This document shows, piece by piece, positions 48,201-59,791 of a stretch of DNA of 64,000 bases. Location of the stretch: the NCBI GenBank assembly GCA_001430745.1, contig KQ482003.1, forward strand, positions 1,009,363 to 1,073,362, in the 5' to 3' direction. A program made the translations under genes and the position numbers. The stretch comes from Auxenochlorella pyrenoidosa. Taxonomy: Eukaryota > Chlorophyta > Trebouxiophyceae > Chlorellales > Chlorellaceae. The stretch's first letter is position 1; every line of letters starts with the position of its first letter. The notes beneath the pieces are model-generated. The model did no database searches. It saw only the letters and a program-made list of their open reading frames with translations, and had not been told where the DNA came from.

Positions 48201-49132
48201 CCTTGTTGCACACCTTGCGCAGCTCCTCCGTGTCCTTGACTGCCTTCAGGTGGCTGACAGTGCCCCAGGCGCGGCTCAGGCGGTCCACGATGCGCTCCAG
48301 CGGCTGCACCAGGCCCTCCCAGGAGGGCTCAACGCTCGCCTCCAGCTGGTCCACCTGCGGGCGGGGGTGGGGGGGGGGCATGGCAGGGGAAAGGTTCGCG
48401 GGCAGGCGGGAGCAGAGGAGTGGGCGAGGGAGCAAGCCGTCCCAGGCCGCCACCTAGGTCTCGCCCAGGCTCTCCAGGCGGAACTGGAGATTCAATGCAG
48501 CAGGGCACAGGGAGGCGCTGCGTCGACCGCATCCATACTACCATGCTGGTGCAATCAGTAAGGCACAGCCGGTTGGTGGCACGTGCCGGGCGACCGGCAT
48601 TGAAGCTCGTAGTAGCCAGCGCAGGCGCGTGAGGTTCGCACCTCGGCGTGCAGTTCTGCCAGCAGCGCGCGGATGCCGGGCACGACGTGGTCGGCCTTGA
48701 CCTCGCTGTATGCAGGGAAGGGCGAGTCCTGCACCAAGGCAAGGGATGATTGAGGAGGGTTGTGCAATGATTAAACCTGTGTTGGCGGCGAGCGGTGACT
48801 GCGGCGGCGGCAGGTGGCATGGGCAACTGCGGCAACTGCAGGACAGGTGGGCGTCACGCAATTGAGCCAGGGCGATTGCATGGGGTCCTCACGGTTATCA
48901 GGGGGTTTCCAGAGGCGCTGGGAGCCTCAACAGCGGCGGATGCGGCCATGGTCCTCGAGGCTCGCTGGGTAGCGGGGCAAACGCGCTGGCGAGGCAAAGA
49001 TTGGTACTTGATCGGACGCGAGCAGGTGGTGGTGGATGCCAGGGGCGCGGCAAGGCGGAGAGAGGAAGAAGTGGCGAGAGTGGCCAAAGGAAGGGCGAGC
49101 GGCAGCAGGCGGCTCGCTCTCATGGACATCAT
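42217..49132 (-). CDS. OOP: Organellar oligopeptidase (M3A zinc metallopeptidase)
   Basis: Peptidase that degrades short peptides, including released targeting peptides, in mitochondria and plastids. About 24 exons and 800 residues. The zinc motif HEFGH is in TLFHEFGHAAQHMLT (near 43870), with downstream VELPSQFMENWCYD, another M3 signature. Earlier parts match too: ITRASSGDINNEPIIEK, MATLETAEELLEQLRAASY, VSFWAERLKEAKY, FDVDIEPADGTVPVWHEDV and GGAWMDEV. The end is [20 protein letters not shown], then DFRGRDPTPEALLRHNGL. The start chosen is the first true in-frame ATG (49130-49132); the open frame continues upstream without ATG. The N-terminus (MMSMRASRLLPLALPLATLA, then Ser/Arg-rich) fits a dual transit peptide. 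Another Met 18 codons before the first splice site could give a form without it. The donor after 46190 appears to be GC. Confidence 0.94.
43971..44084 (-). repeat. Tandem 57-bp duplication in an oligopeptidase intron
   Basis: Two imperfect 57-bp copies (43971-44027, 44028-44084), rich in CTGCAG, differ at only a handful of bases. They sit within a few bases of the donor of the exon ending near 44090. Confidence 0.9.
47189..47232. repeat. Short GTGAAAGC repeats in an oligopeptidase intron
   Basis: GTGAAAGC-type units recur four times between exons near 47340 and 47170. This looks like simple local slippage. Confidence 0.75.
48170..48201. repeat. C-rich tract (CCCCA units) in an oligopeptidase intron
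   Basis: A run of C blocks separated by A or T, just upstream (higher strand order) of the exon that ends near 48212. It is similar in make-up to the POLA1 intron tract and G-rich on the transcribed-sense strand. Confidence 0.85.
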
Positions 49133-49786
49133 CTTCGTGCAAGCACCAGGCTGTGGCAGGGCGTTGCCCTGATGGGGCAAACGCTGGCTGAGTTGGCGGC
49201 AGCAGGCGCCAGGCGCCGGGCATTGGAGGGAGACTGCTGCAAGTCGCCTCAGTGCGTTCAACGCGCTTCCTGTACGGCCTGCTTGCTGAAAACCTTCATC
49301 TTACAAGACAAGGCAGGCAGGGGGCCCGGCATCCTGCGACTGCAGCAGGACCTGGCATCAATGGATAAATCTGGCAGCGCTCAACAGCAGAAGAATGGGG
49401 TGTTTGTAGCATGGGGGTTGGTATGGCGGTGCGAACTAAATAAATGGGGGGGAGGGGGAAGGCGGGGCGGGTGCGTGTGGCGCTGAGCACAGGCAGCTCA
49501 TGCTGAGAAAGTGTGAAGCGGGCCGACGAGGAGGCAAGGGGTACAGGTTTCGACAAGCTGTGAGACTGGAAAAGAAGGGCGGCATCAGTGCACAGGGGTT
49601 CATTTCGCTGCAAGTGGTGGTATACAAGGGTCCGGCGGCCAGGGTGTGCCGCTGGCATGCCAGCTGCGGCGGATAGCAAGGCCGCCGCCAGCAGGCGGCT
49701 GAGGGCACGACGTAGTGGCCAGCTGCGCAAGACAGAGGCGCAAGGCAAGGGACAGCAAACGCTCCAAGCTAGTGCCCGGAGTCTCC
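49133..49786. other. Intergenic: zinc-finger gene 3' flank and oligopeptidase promoter
   Basis: 654 bp between two minus-strand genes. The frame upstream of the oligopeptidase ATG stays open to about 49261 but has no ATG. No RNA gene or other exon was recognised. Confidence 0.4.
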
Positions 49787-50894
49787 TCAAGGGTCGAACG
49801 TGAGCAGGCAGGAGATCAGGTCGCCGCGCTTGTTCTTGACGGTGCCCTTGCCCTGCGAAGGGTAGGGCATGGCAGCAGGCACGGTCAGCAGAGAAGCCCC
49901 ATCACGCACGCACTGCATCACGCACGACCACCGCACTAGGCAATGCGCTGCACTGGCACCAAGCTGGAGGCGCCGCGAGGCAGGACAGGCGCAAGTGCTG
50001 CATGCCTCGATTCACGAGCAGATCGCAGCCGCGCCTCCCAGCAGCGCTCACCAGGCAGCAGGGGCAGGTGGTGCCGTCGTACAGCGTCATGTGGTTCTCG
50101 TACGCCACCTGGCCGCTGCCGCCGCACACCTTGCACACCACGCGGTCCTCCTTCTTCGCCGCGGGCTGGGCAGCGGCTGCAAGGGCGGGGCTGGCCACGG
50201 CGACAGCGGAGCCAGCCTGCAGCCTCTCCAGCTTGCGGTCAAGCTCGGCAAACGACGGGCCGGGCGGCAGGTCTGCCAGAGCCGACGCCGCCACAGCCTC
50301 CGCAAACGACTCGGGCGCCTCCACCTCGGGCGGCTCGGCTACAGCCGTGCTGCTGCTGCCGCCGGCGGCAGCAACTCCGTTGGCGCGGCTGGCTGCCTGG
50401 GCCGCGTAGAGCGTCACAGCCACAGAGTAGGCCAGCAGACCTGCACGAAATGCGCAAAGAGGGGCATGGGGTCAGCTTGGGGGAGGCGAGGTGTACGGGA
50501 GGCTGCCGCGCGCCGCATGCACACGCACGACCCTACCCCGGCGTCGGCGCTGGCACGCCCACGCACCGGCAAATACAATGGGGCCGGCGCGCCCGGACAG
50601 CGCCCCTCGCGCGCTGCGAGCCAGATTGAGCAGCGCGCCGCTTCCCACAACGCGGGCTGCCAAGTGCCCGGCGACTCGCAGAACTGGCTGCGCCGATGCA
50701 AGCGGAACTGCCGCCACGCGGGGTGCCAGCGCTGCTCTGCGCGTGAGCGCCACACCACCGCCGCGGCCTCGCAGAGCTTGAGCCTGGAGGCGCATCAGGT
50801 CGTGGCGCGCCCCCAGAAACGAAGGAAATCGAGTTTTGGCGGCCCACTGGGCGGCGGCCAGGCGAGGCTGCGCCGCTGAGCAGGCGGACTGCAT
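49787..50894 (-). CDS. Membrane-anchored CxxCxGxG zinc-finger protein, probable plastid
   Basis: Three exons (50894-50567, 50440-50052, 49852-49787) give exactly 260 residues. The first 100 or so residues are Ala/Arg-rich, resembling a plastid transit peptide, with the start at ATG 50892-50894. A single hydrophobic helix (GPIVFAGLLAYSVAVTLYAA) spans the exon 1/2 junction. After an Ala/Pro/Glu linker comes a DnaJ-like half zinc site: CKVCGGSGQV, then about 14 residues, CPCC, LGKG and a basic tail KNKRGDLISCLLTFDP. Plant plastid assembly factors with DnaJ-type zinc fingers and one membrane helix, such as HCF222, have similar parts. I see too little to claim orthology. No J domain is present. 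Confidence 0.75.
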
Positions 50895-51904
50895 GTGTCG
50901 ACTTTGAGCGCCGTGTGGGCCAAACAGCGGCGAGCACTGTGTGTAGGTGTTTGGTGTTAGGGAGAGATGTGCTTGGACCGTGTCCAAGTGCGCCTGCGAG
51001 AGTGTAGGAAAACTTTCAGAGGAAGAGTGCAGAAGAGTGAACGATGCGGCCGAGAGCAGGCCCATTTGTTGCCCATGAGGCCAGCTGGCCGCTACCCTCG
51101 GTATGCTCAGGTCTCCCAGCTGTCCCTCTCGGGGCGCGGCATCTGAAGTTCTGCAATAATTCACACTTGTGCGGGGACACAGCGATCGCCGAGAAGACCT
51201 GCTGAGAGCAGAGAGGGGCTGAGCACCAGAGCCACCGCCTCGCCGCACTTTGATGCCGCACAGGGTGCATCCTCCCGTGTTGCATCTTCCCTCCTAGCAA
51301 CAAACAAATCCCGCAAGCGCAGTCTTCTCATATACGGTGCAATATGCGAGGGCCTTGCAGCTGAACATGCCTGCATAATCACTGCCTGGAAAGTAGCGTA
51401 GCCCACCTGCCCTGAATCGCCATGCCAAGCCTGCCTGACACTTGTAGTGAGCAGCCTACTATACCCAGCCCGCTTGGCACTTTTTAGTGAGGCTGGTTAC
51501 ACACTATTCTGGAGGCATCGGCTATGGTACATCGGGTAAGGGGCAGAGGCGGCAGCAGTGAGCAGGAAGAAGAGTGTGATGTGGGGAGGAGATTGCGGCT
51601 GAGGGCGGGCCGCCGGCGCCAGCTGCGCGGCACCTCCCTGCCAGCGGGCCAGAGGTTTGGGGCGTTGGGTGCAGGCCGTCAAGGGTTCTGGCTGCTATGC
51701 ATGGTCCTGTCCGCTGGGCGGGGGAAGGGGCATGCCGAGCGCGCGGCGTGCCTGGATTGAGCATTGTGGGCAAGCGCGGCCCCGGCGGCCAGCAGCCCGC
51801 CAGAAGAGCAGGTTGTTGCGAGTAGCGTAATGAAATGGCGGGCGGGCAATAGGCCCGCCGCCGTGCTGCCCCCAGGCAACTAGTCCGGGTGGCCCCAGAC
51901 CGGC
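50895..51904. other. Intergenic: ClpC 3' flank and zinc-finger gene promoter
   Basis: 1,010 bp between two minus-strand genes. A candidate TGTAA (51497-51501, minus strand) lies about 400 bases past the ClpC stop. No coding exon, tRNA or mobile element was seen. Confidence 0.4.
51497..51501 (-). promoter_or_regulatory. Candidate TGTAA poly(A) signal of ClpC
   Basis: TGTAA on the minus strand, 404 bases after the ClpC stop; consensus match only. Confidence 0.3.
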
Positions 51905-54900
51905 TTAGCCCGAGTAGTCGATGCCGGTGGCGGTGGGGATGGCAGAGGTCATCTTCTTGTCGCCGTTGAGCACAGAGATCTGGCCGTCGGCGTCCACTGC
52001 AGCATAGGGGGGCGATCAGAGGTGCGGTCGGGCTCGGTGCGCACATCATGCCGCAGGCTGCGCCTCGGACGCAGTAAGCAAATCTCGCCCCCGGTTGCGC
52101 CTCTGTGCGCCCTTCCCTCGGATGCGCTCAGCGCCCCCAGACTCCCTCCCCCCTGTGCGGCACGCCCCACCCCCTCTGCGCCCATCCCCCGCCCAGCCCA
52201 CCATCAATGATGACCGAGTCGCCCTCCTTGATGTCCCCGGCCAGCATGCGCTCCGCCATGCTGTCCTCCAGCAGCCGCATGATGGCGCGACGCAGCGGGC
52301 GGGCACCGTAGGACGGGTTGTAGCCCTCGTCCACCAGGCGGTCCTTGAAGCGCTCTGAGGGGGGGGGGGGGGGCGGGGGCGGTGCGCGGCTCAGGGACAG
52401 GTGCAGGCTTTTGCGGACAGCGGCATTGGGCCCGCTGTGGCCCGCAGCACCGGCGCCCTGCCTTCTACCTTGCAGGTCCGAGGTCCTGAGGACAAGACCC
52501 TCGGGAGAGGGCAGGCGAGGGCGGGGTGCTCACCGGTGACGTCGATCTTGATGCCCTTCTCCTCAGCGCGCTTGAACACCTGCTTGAGCATGATGTCGGC
52601 AATCTGCTTGACCTCGCTCTTGGTCAGCTGGCGGAACACGATGATCTCGTCCAGGCGGTTGAGGAACTCGGGCCTGCACCGGGGGGAACACAGCGGGGCA
52701 CGCGACGGGGCACGAGTCGGCGTAGGAAAGGGTTCGGGCATTGCAGAGTTGGGTTGAGGGAAGGGCGGGAGGCGATGCAGGATGCGCCTGCCGGCATGGC
52801 AAGAAAGCATCCACAGCCGGCCAACCAGCCCGGGTGCGCACCTGAAGTACTGCTTCAGCTCCTCGTTCACCAGCGACTTGATGCGGTTGTAGGAGGAGTC
52901 CTCCTCGGAGTTGTCCAGCTGCAATTGGGGGGAGGCAGCAGAAGCAGTGGGCACCCAGCCAGAGGCGTAGCAGGGGGGGCAGCCAATGTGTCAAACAGGC
53001 TGCCCTGGACCAGCCCAACAGCTGTCATTTCCACACAGAGACGCTTGCCTGGAAGCCGATGCCGCCGCCGCCCTTCTCGATGACGCTGCTGCCCACGTTG
53101 GAGGTGAGGATGATGAGCGTGTTCTTGAAGTCCACGGTGCGGCCCTTGGAGTCTGCGACAGTGGGCACAGGAGTGGGATAGACGGGGAATGAAAACACGG
53201 CAGGCTGCGGGCACCAGGGCACAGATAAGGAGCCTTGACCCGGCTTTGCGCCGCGCGAAATGCAGTGGGCGCACCAGTGAGGCGGCCGTCCTCCAGAATC
53301 TGGAGCATCATGTTGAACACGTCGGGGTGCGCCTTCTCAATCTCATCGAACAGCACCACGGTGTACGGCCGCCGCCTGCAAGGGGGCCACCATGAGCAGC
53401 AAACGAGGAGTGCGTGGGTCTGGACCCAGCACGGAATGCAATTTGGCACAAGCACTGGCCAATCCTCTCCAGCTGGCCGGGCAGGACAGCGCTGCACGTC
53501 AGGCCCAAGCACAGAGGCGCAGGGTGAGGCTCACCGCACAGCCTCGGTCAGCTGGCCGCCCTCGTTGTAGCCGACGTAGCCCGGGGGGGAGCCAATCAGC
53601 TTGCTGACAGTGTGCCTGCGGGTGGTCGAAGCAGAACAGGACATGTGCCGTTGCATCCCAACGGGGCACCAAGTAAAGCCGAGGCTGCGCACACGCTCGG
53701 TTGCTCTCCTCCCAAGAACCGTCCCATGCTGCGCCCCTTGCTCACCGCTCCATGAACTCAGACATGTCCAGCCGCACCATGGCCTCCTCGCTGCCGAAGT
53801 AGTAGGAGGCCAGGGTCTTGGCCAGCTCCGACTTGCCCACACCGGTGGGGCCTGCAGAATGCAGGGGGGGCGGATGAAGTCGGATGTCAGCGCCGCGGCA
53901 GGTGGCCTGAGGGCGCAGGGAAGGCCGCTGGGGCGCGGCGGCGTGCTGCAGCAGGGCGGCGGGCTTCAAGGCAAGTGCACGGCGCGCACCGGAGAAGATG
54001 AACGAGGCGATGGGGCGGTTGGGGTTCTTGAGGCCCACGCGCGCGCGGCGGATGGCGCGGGAGATGGCGGTCACAGCCTCCTCCTGGCCAATCACGCGGC
54101 TGTGCAGCACCTCCTCCATCTTCACCAGCCGCTCAGTCTCGTCAGAGGACACCTGAAAGGGTCAAGGAGCAACAAAGAGCTTGGTGAGATGCCCGGGAGC
54201 GGCCAAAGGCACACAGGACAGGCTGGGGCTTGCAGCCTGCCGAGGCGCGTTGCAAGAATGGCTAGTGGCCTCTGGCACCAAGTCCTGCGCCCAGCCCACC
54301 TTCTCGATCGGGATGCCGGTCCACTGCGCCACAATGTTGGCAATGTCCTGCTCGGTCACGGTCGGACCGCCGCCCTCACCGCTCTCCATCTCCGCGCGCT
54401 GCAGGCGGGCAAGCATGGGCGGAGAGCGTGAGCAGCAGAGTGCTGGACAAAGCTCTGCGGCACATGGCGACGCAGTTGGTGCACAGTCGCTGGGATGTAC
54501 CAGCTTCCTGCACACGGCGCAGGCAGGCAGCTGCGCAGCCATCATCCGAGGCGGCTGCTGCCTTGGCGCACCTGCGCGTCCTTGGCGCTGCTGGTGATGG
54601 CGGCAATCTGGCTCTTCAGCTCCATCTCGCGGTCGCGCAGCGAGCCCGCCTTCTCAAAGTCCTGGGCGCTGCGGGGCGGAAACGACGGGCGGGCAAGCGT
54701 GAAGGACATGGGGCATCGTGCGGTGGGGCCGGGTGGGCAGCGTCTGGGGGCCAGCTCGAAGAAGGCCAACAGAGGCGAGTAGCAGTGAGTTTGTCTACAC
54801 CCATGGCCGCAAGCCCATGCGCCTGCACACGTAGCGCGCATAGCAACCACGTAACCACATGGTCGCGTGCCCAGCCGCGCGGCGCGAGCCACCCTAGCGT

Positions 54901-57900
54901 GCGCCTCACCGCACGGCGGCGTCCTTCTCCTTGAGCAGGGCGCGCAGCTCCTTGTCCAGCTCGCGGGCCTCCTCGGGCAGCTGCGCGTGCTTGAGGCGCA
55001 CGCGGGAGCCGGCCTCGTCAATCAGGTCGATGGCCTGCAGGCCCGGGGGTAAGGGGGGGAGGGGAGGGCGTTGTCAGCACCGCACATCCAGGTGCTGCAG
55101 GAGGGTTAGGATGCTGTGTGCCCCAACCAGCTCCTACACCTCAAGGGCGCGGCGGGCTGCCCCCTCACCTTGTCGGGCAGGAAGCGGTCGGAGATGTACT
55201 GGGAGGAGTACTTGGCGGCCGCCATCAGCGCCTCGTCGGTGTAGCGCAGCTTGTGGTGCGCCTCGTACCTGCGCCACACAGAGATGGGTGGACCGCGTGA
55301 GCACTCGCCAGGCAAGCAAGGCTGTGCAGCTGGTGCCGGGGAATGCACGCAGTTTGTATGTGGCCTGCCAGCCACCCTTTGCTGTGCAGCTGAAGCGCGA
55401 TGAGCACATCCATGGCTCTCACCGCTCGCGCAGGCCCAGCATGATCTCGAAGGTCTCGTCCACAGTGGGCTCGGGCACGTGCACCGGCTGGAAGCGGCTG
55501 CAGAGCATGGTGCACAGGCAGGCACGGAGGGTGAGGGCGCGCGATGGGCACGTATTTGTGCATTTGACTCTGTCTATTAAGGGCTGGCTGCCTGTGTACC
55601 AGCTGCGCACCCCAGCACCCATCAGGCAGCAGGGCACGGGGCACTGACCGCTCCAGGGCGGGGTCCTTCTCAATGTGCTTGCGGTACTCGTCCAGGGTGG
55701 TGGCACCAATGCACTGCAGCTCGCCACGGCTGCAAGCCCACAAGCGCGGGAGGGGAGGGGGCGGAGCAGGATGTGAGCAGGTTGGCCAAGACGTGCTGCG
55801 TTCCTCCCCTGAAGGCGCCCTTCACGCAAGGGCATCAGCTCTTGCATCCTCCTTCACCCGGCGACTGCGTGCACTCACGCCAGGGCGGGCTTCAGGATGT
55901 TGGCGGCATCGATGGCGCCCTCGGCGGCACCGGCGCCGATGAGGGTGTGCACCTCGTCGATCATCAGGATGATGTCGTCGTTCTGCAGGGGCAAGCGCGC
56001 CAAGGGAGAAGGGGTTGAGTCAACAAATAGATACAGAAGGGGTGCACCACGCCTGGGTGTTCGTTGCAGGCCCGTCGCTGCCCGCTGGGCTCTATGCAGC
56101 CACAGGCAGGCTGCCACTGCCGTGCCAAGCCTCCAAGTCAGCCTCCCTGCCCGCCGCCCAGCTGCCTGCCCACCTGCTTGATCTCGTCCATGAGCTTCTT
56201 CAGGCGCTCCTCAAACTCGCCACGGTACTTGGTGCCCGCCACCAGCAGGCCCATGTCCAGGGTCACCACCTGCAGGCAGGCAGCGCGCCCACGCCACTTA
56301 GCAGGCCGTACACGGCCAGCATACCCGGCCAGCCGGGAAGGTGGCCTTGGGGTGAAGATTGGCACGGTTGCGAAAGGGAAACAGACAAAGGCAGGGGCTG
56401 CAGCAGCTTGAGCTTGAGCACGTGGCACGGGAGGTGCCCGGGGCTTGCCTGCTTGCCCTCGATGGTCTCGGGCACATCGCCGCTGGCAATCTTCTGCGCC
56501 AGGCCCTCGGCCACGGCGGTCTTGCCGACGCCGGGCTCGCCAATCAGGCAGGGGTTGTTCTTGGTGCGGCGGCCCAGGATCTGCAGGTGGGAGGAGGGCA
56601 CAGCCATGGATTGGCAATCACACCCTCCTGCTGCATGCTGGGCGCACAAAGCGCCAAGGAGTGGACAGTAAAGCATTCTGCCCTCAGCACGTCACAGGGT
56701 TGCCCCGGAACATCATTGATCTGCTGGTGCACTCGAGACGCAGCCCTGCTTGGGCCTATCGCTAGAGGGGTTGCTGTCGCCGCTGCCGCCGCTGCTGCGC
56801 CTCAGCGCTGCCGGCTGCGCCCCCAGCCCAGCAGCGCGGCTTGCCTGGGTGACGCGCTCAATCTCCTTCTTGCGGCCCACCACCGGGTCCAGCTTGCCCT
56901 CCTCGGCCTGCTGGGTCAGGTTGGTGCCGTACTCCTCCAGGGTGGGCATCTTGTTGCTGCCAGAGGAGCCGCCGCCCACGGCGGAGCCCACAGGCTCCTG
57001 GGACTCGCCCACCATGCGGATGACCTNNNNNNNNNNNNNNNNNNNNNNNNNNNNNNNNNNNNNNNNNNNNNNNNNNNNNNNNNNNNNNNNNNNNNNNNNN
57101 NNNNNNNNNNNNNNNNNNNNNNNNNNNNNNNNNNNNNNNNNNNNNNNNNNNNNNNNNNNNNNNNNNNNNNNNNNNNNNNNNNNNNNNNNNNNNNNNNNNN
57201 NNNNNNNNNNNNNNNNNNNNNNNNNNNNNNNNNNNNNNNNNNNNNNNNNNNNNNNNNNNNNNNNNNNNNNNNNNNNNNNNNNNNNNNNNNNNNNNNNNNN
57301 NNNNNNNNNNNNNNNNNNNNNNNNNNNNNNNNNNNNNNNNNNNNNNNNNNNNNNNNNNNNNNNNNNNNNNNNNNNNNNNNNNNNNNNNNNNNNNNNNNNN
57401 NNNNNNNNNNNNNNNNNNNNNNNNNNNNNNNNNNNNNNNNNNNNNNNNNNNNNNNNNNNNNNNNNNNNNNNNNNNNNNNNNNNNNNNNNNNNNNNNNNNN
57501 NNNNNNNNNNNNNNNNNNNNNNNNNNNNNNNNNNNNNNNNNNNNNNNNNNNNNNNNNNNNNNNNNNNNNNNNNNNNNNNNNNNNNNNNNNNNNNNNNNNN
57601 NNNNNNNNNNNNNNNNNNNNNNNNNNNNNNNNNNNNNNNNNNNNNNNNNNNNNNNNNNNNNNNNNNNNNNNNNNNNNNNNNNNNNNNNNNNNNNNNNNNN
57701 NNNNNNNNNNNNNNATGGAGGGGCGATGGCAGGGCGTGGTGAGCAGGCCGGCACCCCGAGGCCCGTGCCACACAGGTGCGTGGCGTACCATGCACCGCAC
57801 AGGCTGGCGTGCGCGCGGGGGGCGTGCCGCCGCGCAGCCTGCCTGGGCACACCTGGGTGCGGATCTTCTGGGGGTCGGCGCCCAGGGTCTCCAGCACGCG

Positions 57901-59243
57901 GGAGGCCACGCCCTCGCCCTCGCGCAGCAGGCCCAGCAGGATGTGCTCGGTGCCAATGTAGTTGTGGCCTGCCGGGCAGGGGGGGGGGCAGGGCGCATGC
58001 TGTGAGGCAGGGCAGGCAGCAAGGCCGGGGGAAATGAGGAGGAAGAGTGGCCACTCCCATTCCATGCAAGCGGGCCCCGTTATGGCGTGCTGTCCACCTG
58101 CTGTCCCTTACAAGGTGGCAGCAGGCCGGCACGCGATGCTTGCAGACTCCATTGCCCAACCCTGGGCTGCCTGGGCCCATGCCCTGCCTGCCGTCAGCCC
58201 CGCAGAAATCCAGCTGCTAGTCTTTGCTGGTCAACCTTGAGCACCAGCCTGACAAGCCACCCAGCCCTGGCGGGCCTGCTGGGGAGGGGCCCGCCGCTGC
58301 TCACCCAGGGCGCGCGCCTCCTCCAGGCTCAGCTCCAGCACGCGCTTGGCGCGCGGGGTGAAGGGGATCTCCACCGCCACAAAGCCGCTGCCGCGCCCGA
58401 TGATCTTCTCCACCTCCACGCGGGCATCCTTGAGCGTCACGCCCATGGACTTGAGCACCTTGGCAGCAATGCCTGCACCATGGGGGGGGGGGGGGGCACG
58501 TGGAGGTGCGCTCCTGGTTTGTTCCAAACATCCCGTGTGCAGGGGCTGGCTGGCGCGCCCGCGCATGCTGCATGCCTGTGCCTAGACGCCTGCCCACTGC
58601 TGTGGATGAAGGCAAAGTGAGTTCTTGAGGGCGCAGCCGGCTGCGCCGCTAGGCCTCTGCTGATTTGTCAGCACGCACCGGTGGACTCGCCAATCAGGCC
58701 CAGCAGGATCTGCTCGGTGCCCACAAAGTTGTGGCCCAGACGGCGAGCCTCCTCCTGTGCAAGCATGACCACCTGCAGGCAACAGCGGGACAAAGGGCAG
58801 CAGTGAGGTCCGGCACCTGCCGGCACCCGCAGGCGCCTACCGGTGGCGCTGCCGCCATCCCGACCAGCCAGCCAGCCCGCGCAAGCCTTGCAGCAATCCC
58901 AAGGCTCTGCCGAAGGTGCGCGGGTGCCTGGGGGGCCCTGGGGCGCGGCGAGCGGGGAGCCACAGCTTCGAGCAAGCCCACTCGCCTTGATGGCCTTCTC
59001 TGTGAAGCGCTCGAACATCATCCGGGTGACACGCATCACCTTCACGCCGCTAGAAGAGGCCGCGGCCTGCACATGGCGCTGCACGGCCTGCTGCAGGGTC
59101 TGGCTGCCGCTGTGGCCCAGGCGCTCCACCGCAGAGGTGCCAGAGCGGAAGCCCTGGAAGGCCACCAGCTGCTGCTGCCGCCGGGCGGCCCGGGCGGCCC
59201 GCCCAGCGGGCGCCACCCGGCTGCTGGCGAAGGTCGTCTGCAT
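51905..59243 (-). CDS. CLPC: Plastid ClpC, Hsp100 chaperone of the Clp protease
   Basis: AAA+ unfoldase that feeds substrates to ClpP in the stroma and also acts in import. About 20 exons, about 900 residues. The start ATG (59241-59243, [20 protein letters not shown]) opens a plastid transit peptide. Two Clp N-repeats follow: [30 protein letters not shown], and [23 protein letters not shown]1 has Walker [10 protein letters not shown] and Walker [17 protein letters not shown]-type motif ([14 protein letters not shown]) is present in the middle domain. NBD2 has [20 protein letters not shown] and [16 protein letters not shown]. The ClpP-docking tripeptide IGF is present in GGGGIGFQ. The end is [19 protein letters not shown], then GIDYSG. 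Two introns have GC donors (after 58986 and 56845). A 688-base gap (57027-57714) lies within one intron, so the coding sequence appears complete. Confidence 0.97.
52359..52379. repeat. G homopolymer in a ClpC intron
   Basis: A run of 15 G, one C, then more G, in the intron next to the exon beginning [12 protein letters not shown]. The run length may be unreliable in the assembly. Confidence 0.9.
57027..57714. other. Assembly gap (688 N), intronic in ClpC
   Basis: On the minus strand the gap is flanked by an exon ending [10 protein letters not shown] with a GTGTGC donor (near 57852), and by AG then GTCATCCGC (VIRMVGE). These residues are adjacent in plant ClpC, so the gap hides intron only. 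Confidence 0.85.
58482..58496. repeat. 15-base G homopolymer in a ClpC intron
   Basis: An uninterrupted G run, just upstream of the exon that begins [11 protein letters not shown]. The length may be uncertain. Confidence 0.9.
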
Positions 59244-59791
59244 GGCGGAAAGAGGGGCGCTGTGAACACTCCTAGTGCCCCACAGCGCTGTCCCCAAATG
59301 GAAGCACGACGGTGGGCGCGAGTTGGGAAGTGTTAGTGGTGTGGATAGCCGTGCTGGGGCTCCCAGCATGGCGGGTCATGGTCGGCCGTTCGTTTGCACT
59401 GCGCAAAATCCTCAGAAGAAGATGCTAGCACCCTCTAGGACAGGACTGTGGTTTGCGGTCACCTCGGGTGGGCCCAAAAAGACACTCCCGCCCGCCGACA
59501 CTGCCTCGGCAAGTGAAGCCCTCGTCTCAAGCCCTCATTCCAGGCTTGACGCCATGCTTTTTCTTACCTTCTAGGTGAGTGTGCACCCATCTGGAAGGAG
59601 GAGATACAGAATTCTGGCTGTTTTCTCGTTGGCCAAGCGCTTGCCTGCTCTCCCTGGCAGCGTCACACAGCAGCCATCGGGTCAAATTTACAGGCAAGGC
59701 AGCCTCAAGAATGCAGTGCAAGTTACAATCACGCACGCCAGCAGTTATGGCAACAGGTGGAGCCCGAGACCGTGCAACAGCACCCCGTGCC
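59244..59791. other. Intergenic: MCU 3' flank and ClpC promoter
   Basis: 548 bp between two minus-strand genes. It contains the candidate MCU poly(A) signal (59723-59727) and the ClpC promoter. No exon recognised. Confidence 0.4.
59723..59727 (-). promoter_or_regulatory. Probable TGTAA poly(A) signal of MCU
   Basis: TGTAA on the minus strand, 65 bases past the MCU stop. A second TGTAA lies about 35 bases further on. Confidence 0.45.

Noticed and set aside
49133..49261. Longer N-terminus for the oligopeptidase starting at 49261
   Set aside because: The codon there is TTG, not ATG; the first true in-frame ATG is at 49130-49132.
56359..58005. Open frames spanning the N gap near 57 kb
   Set aside because: The frame is open only because N codons are not stops; ClpC on the minus strand explains both flanks.
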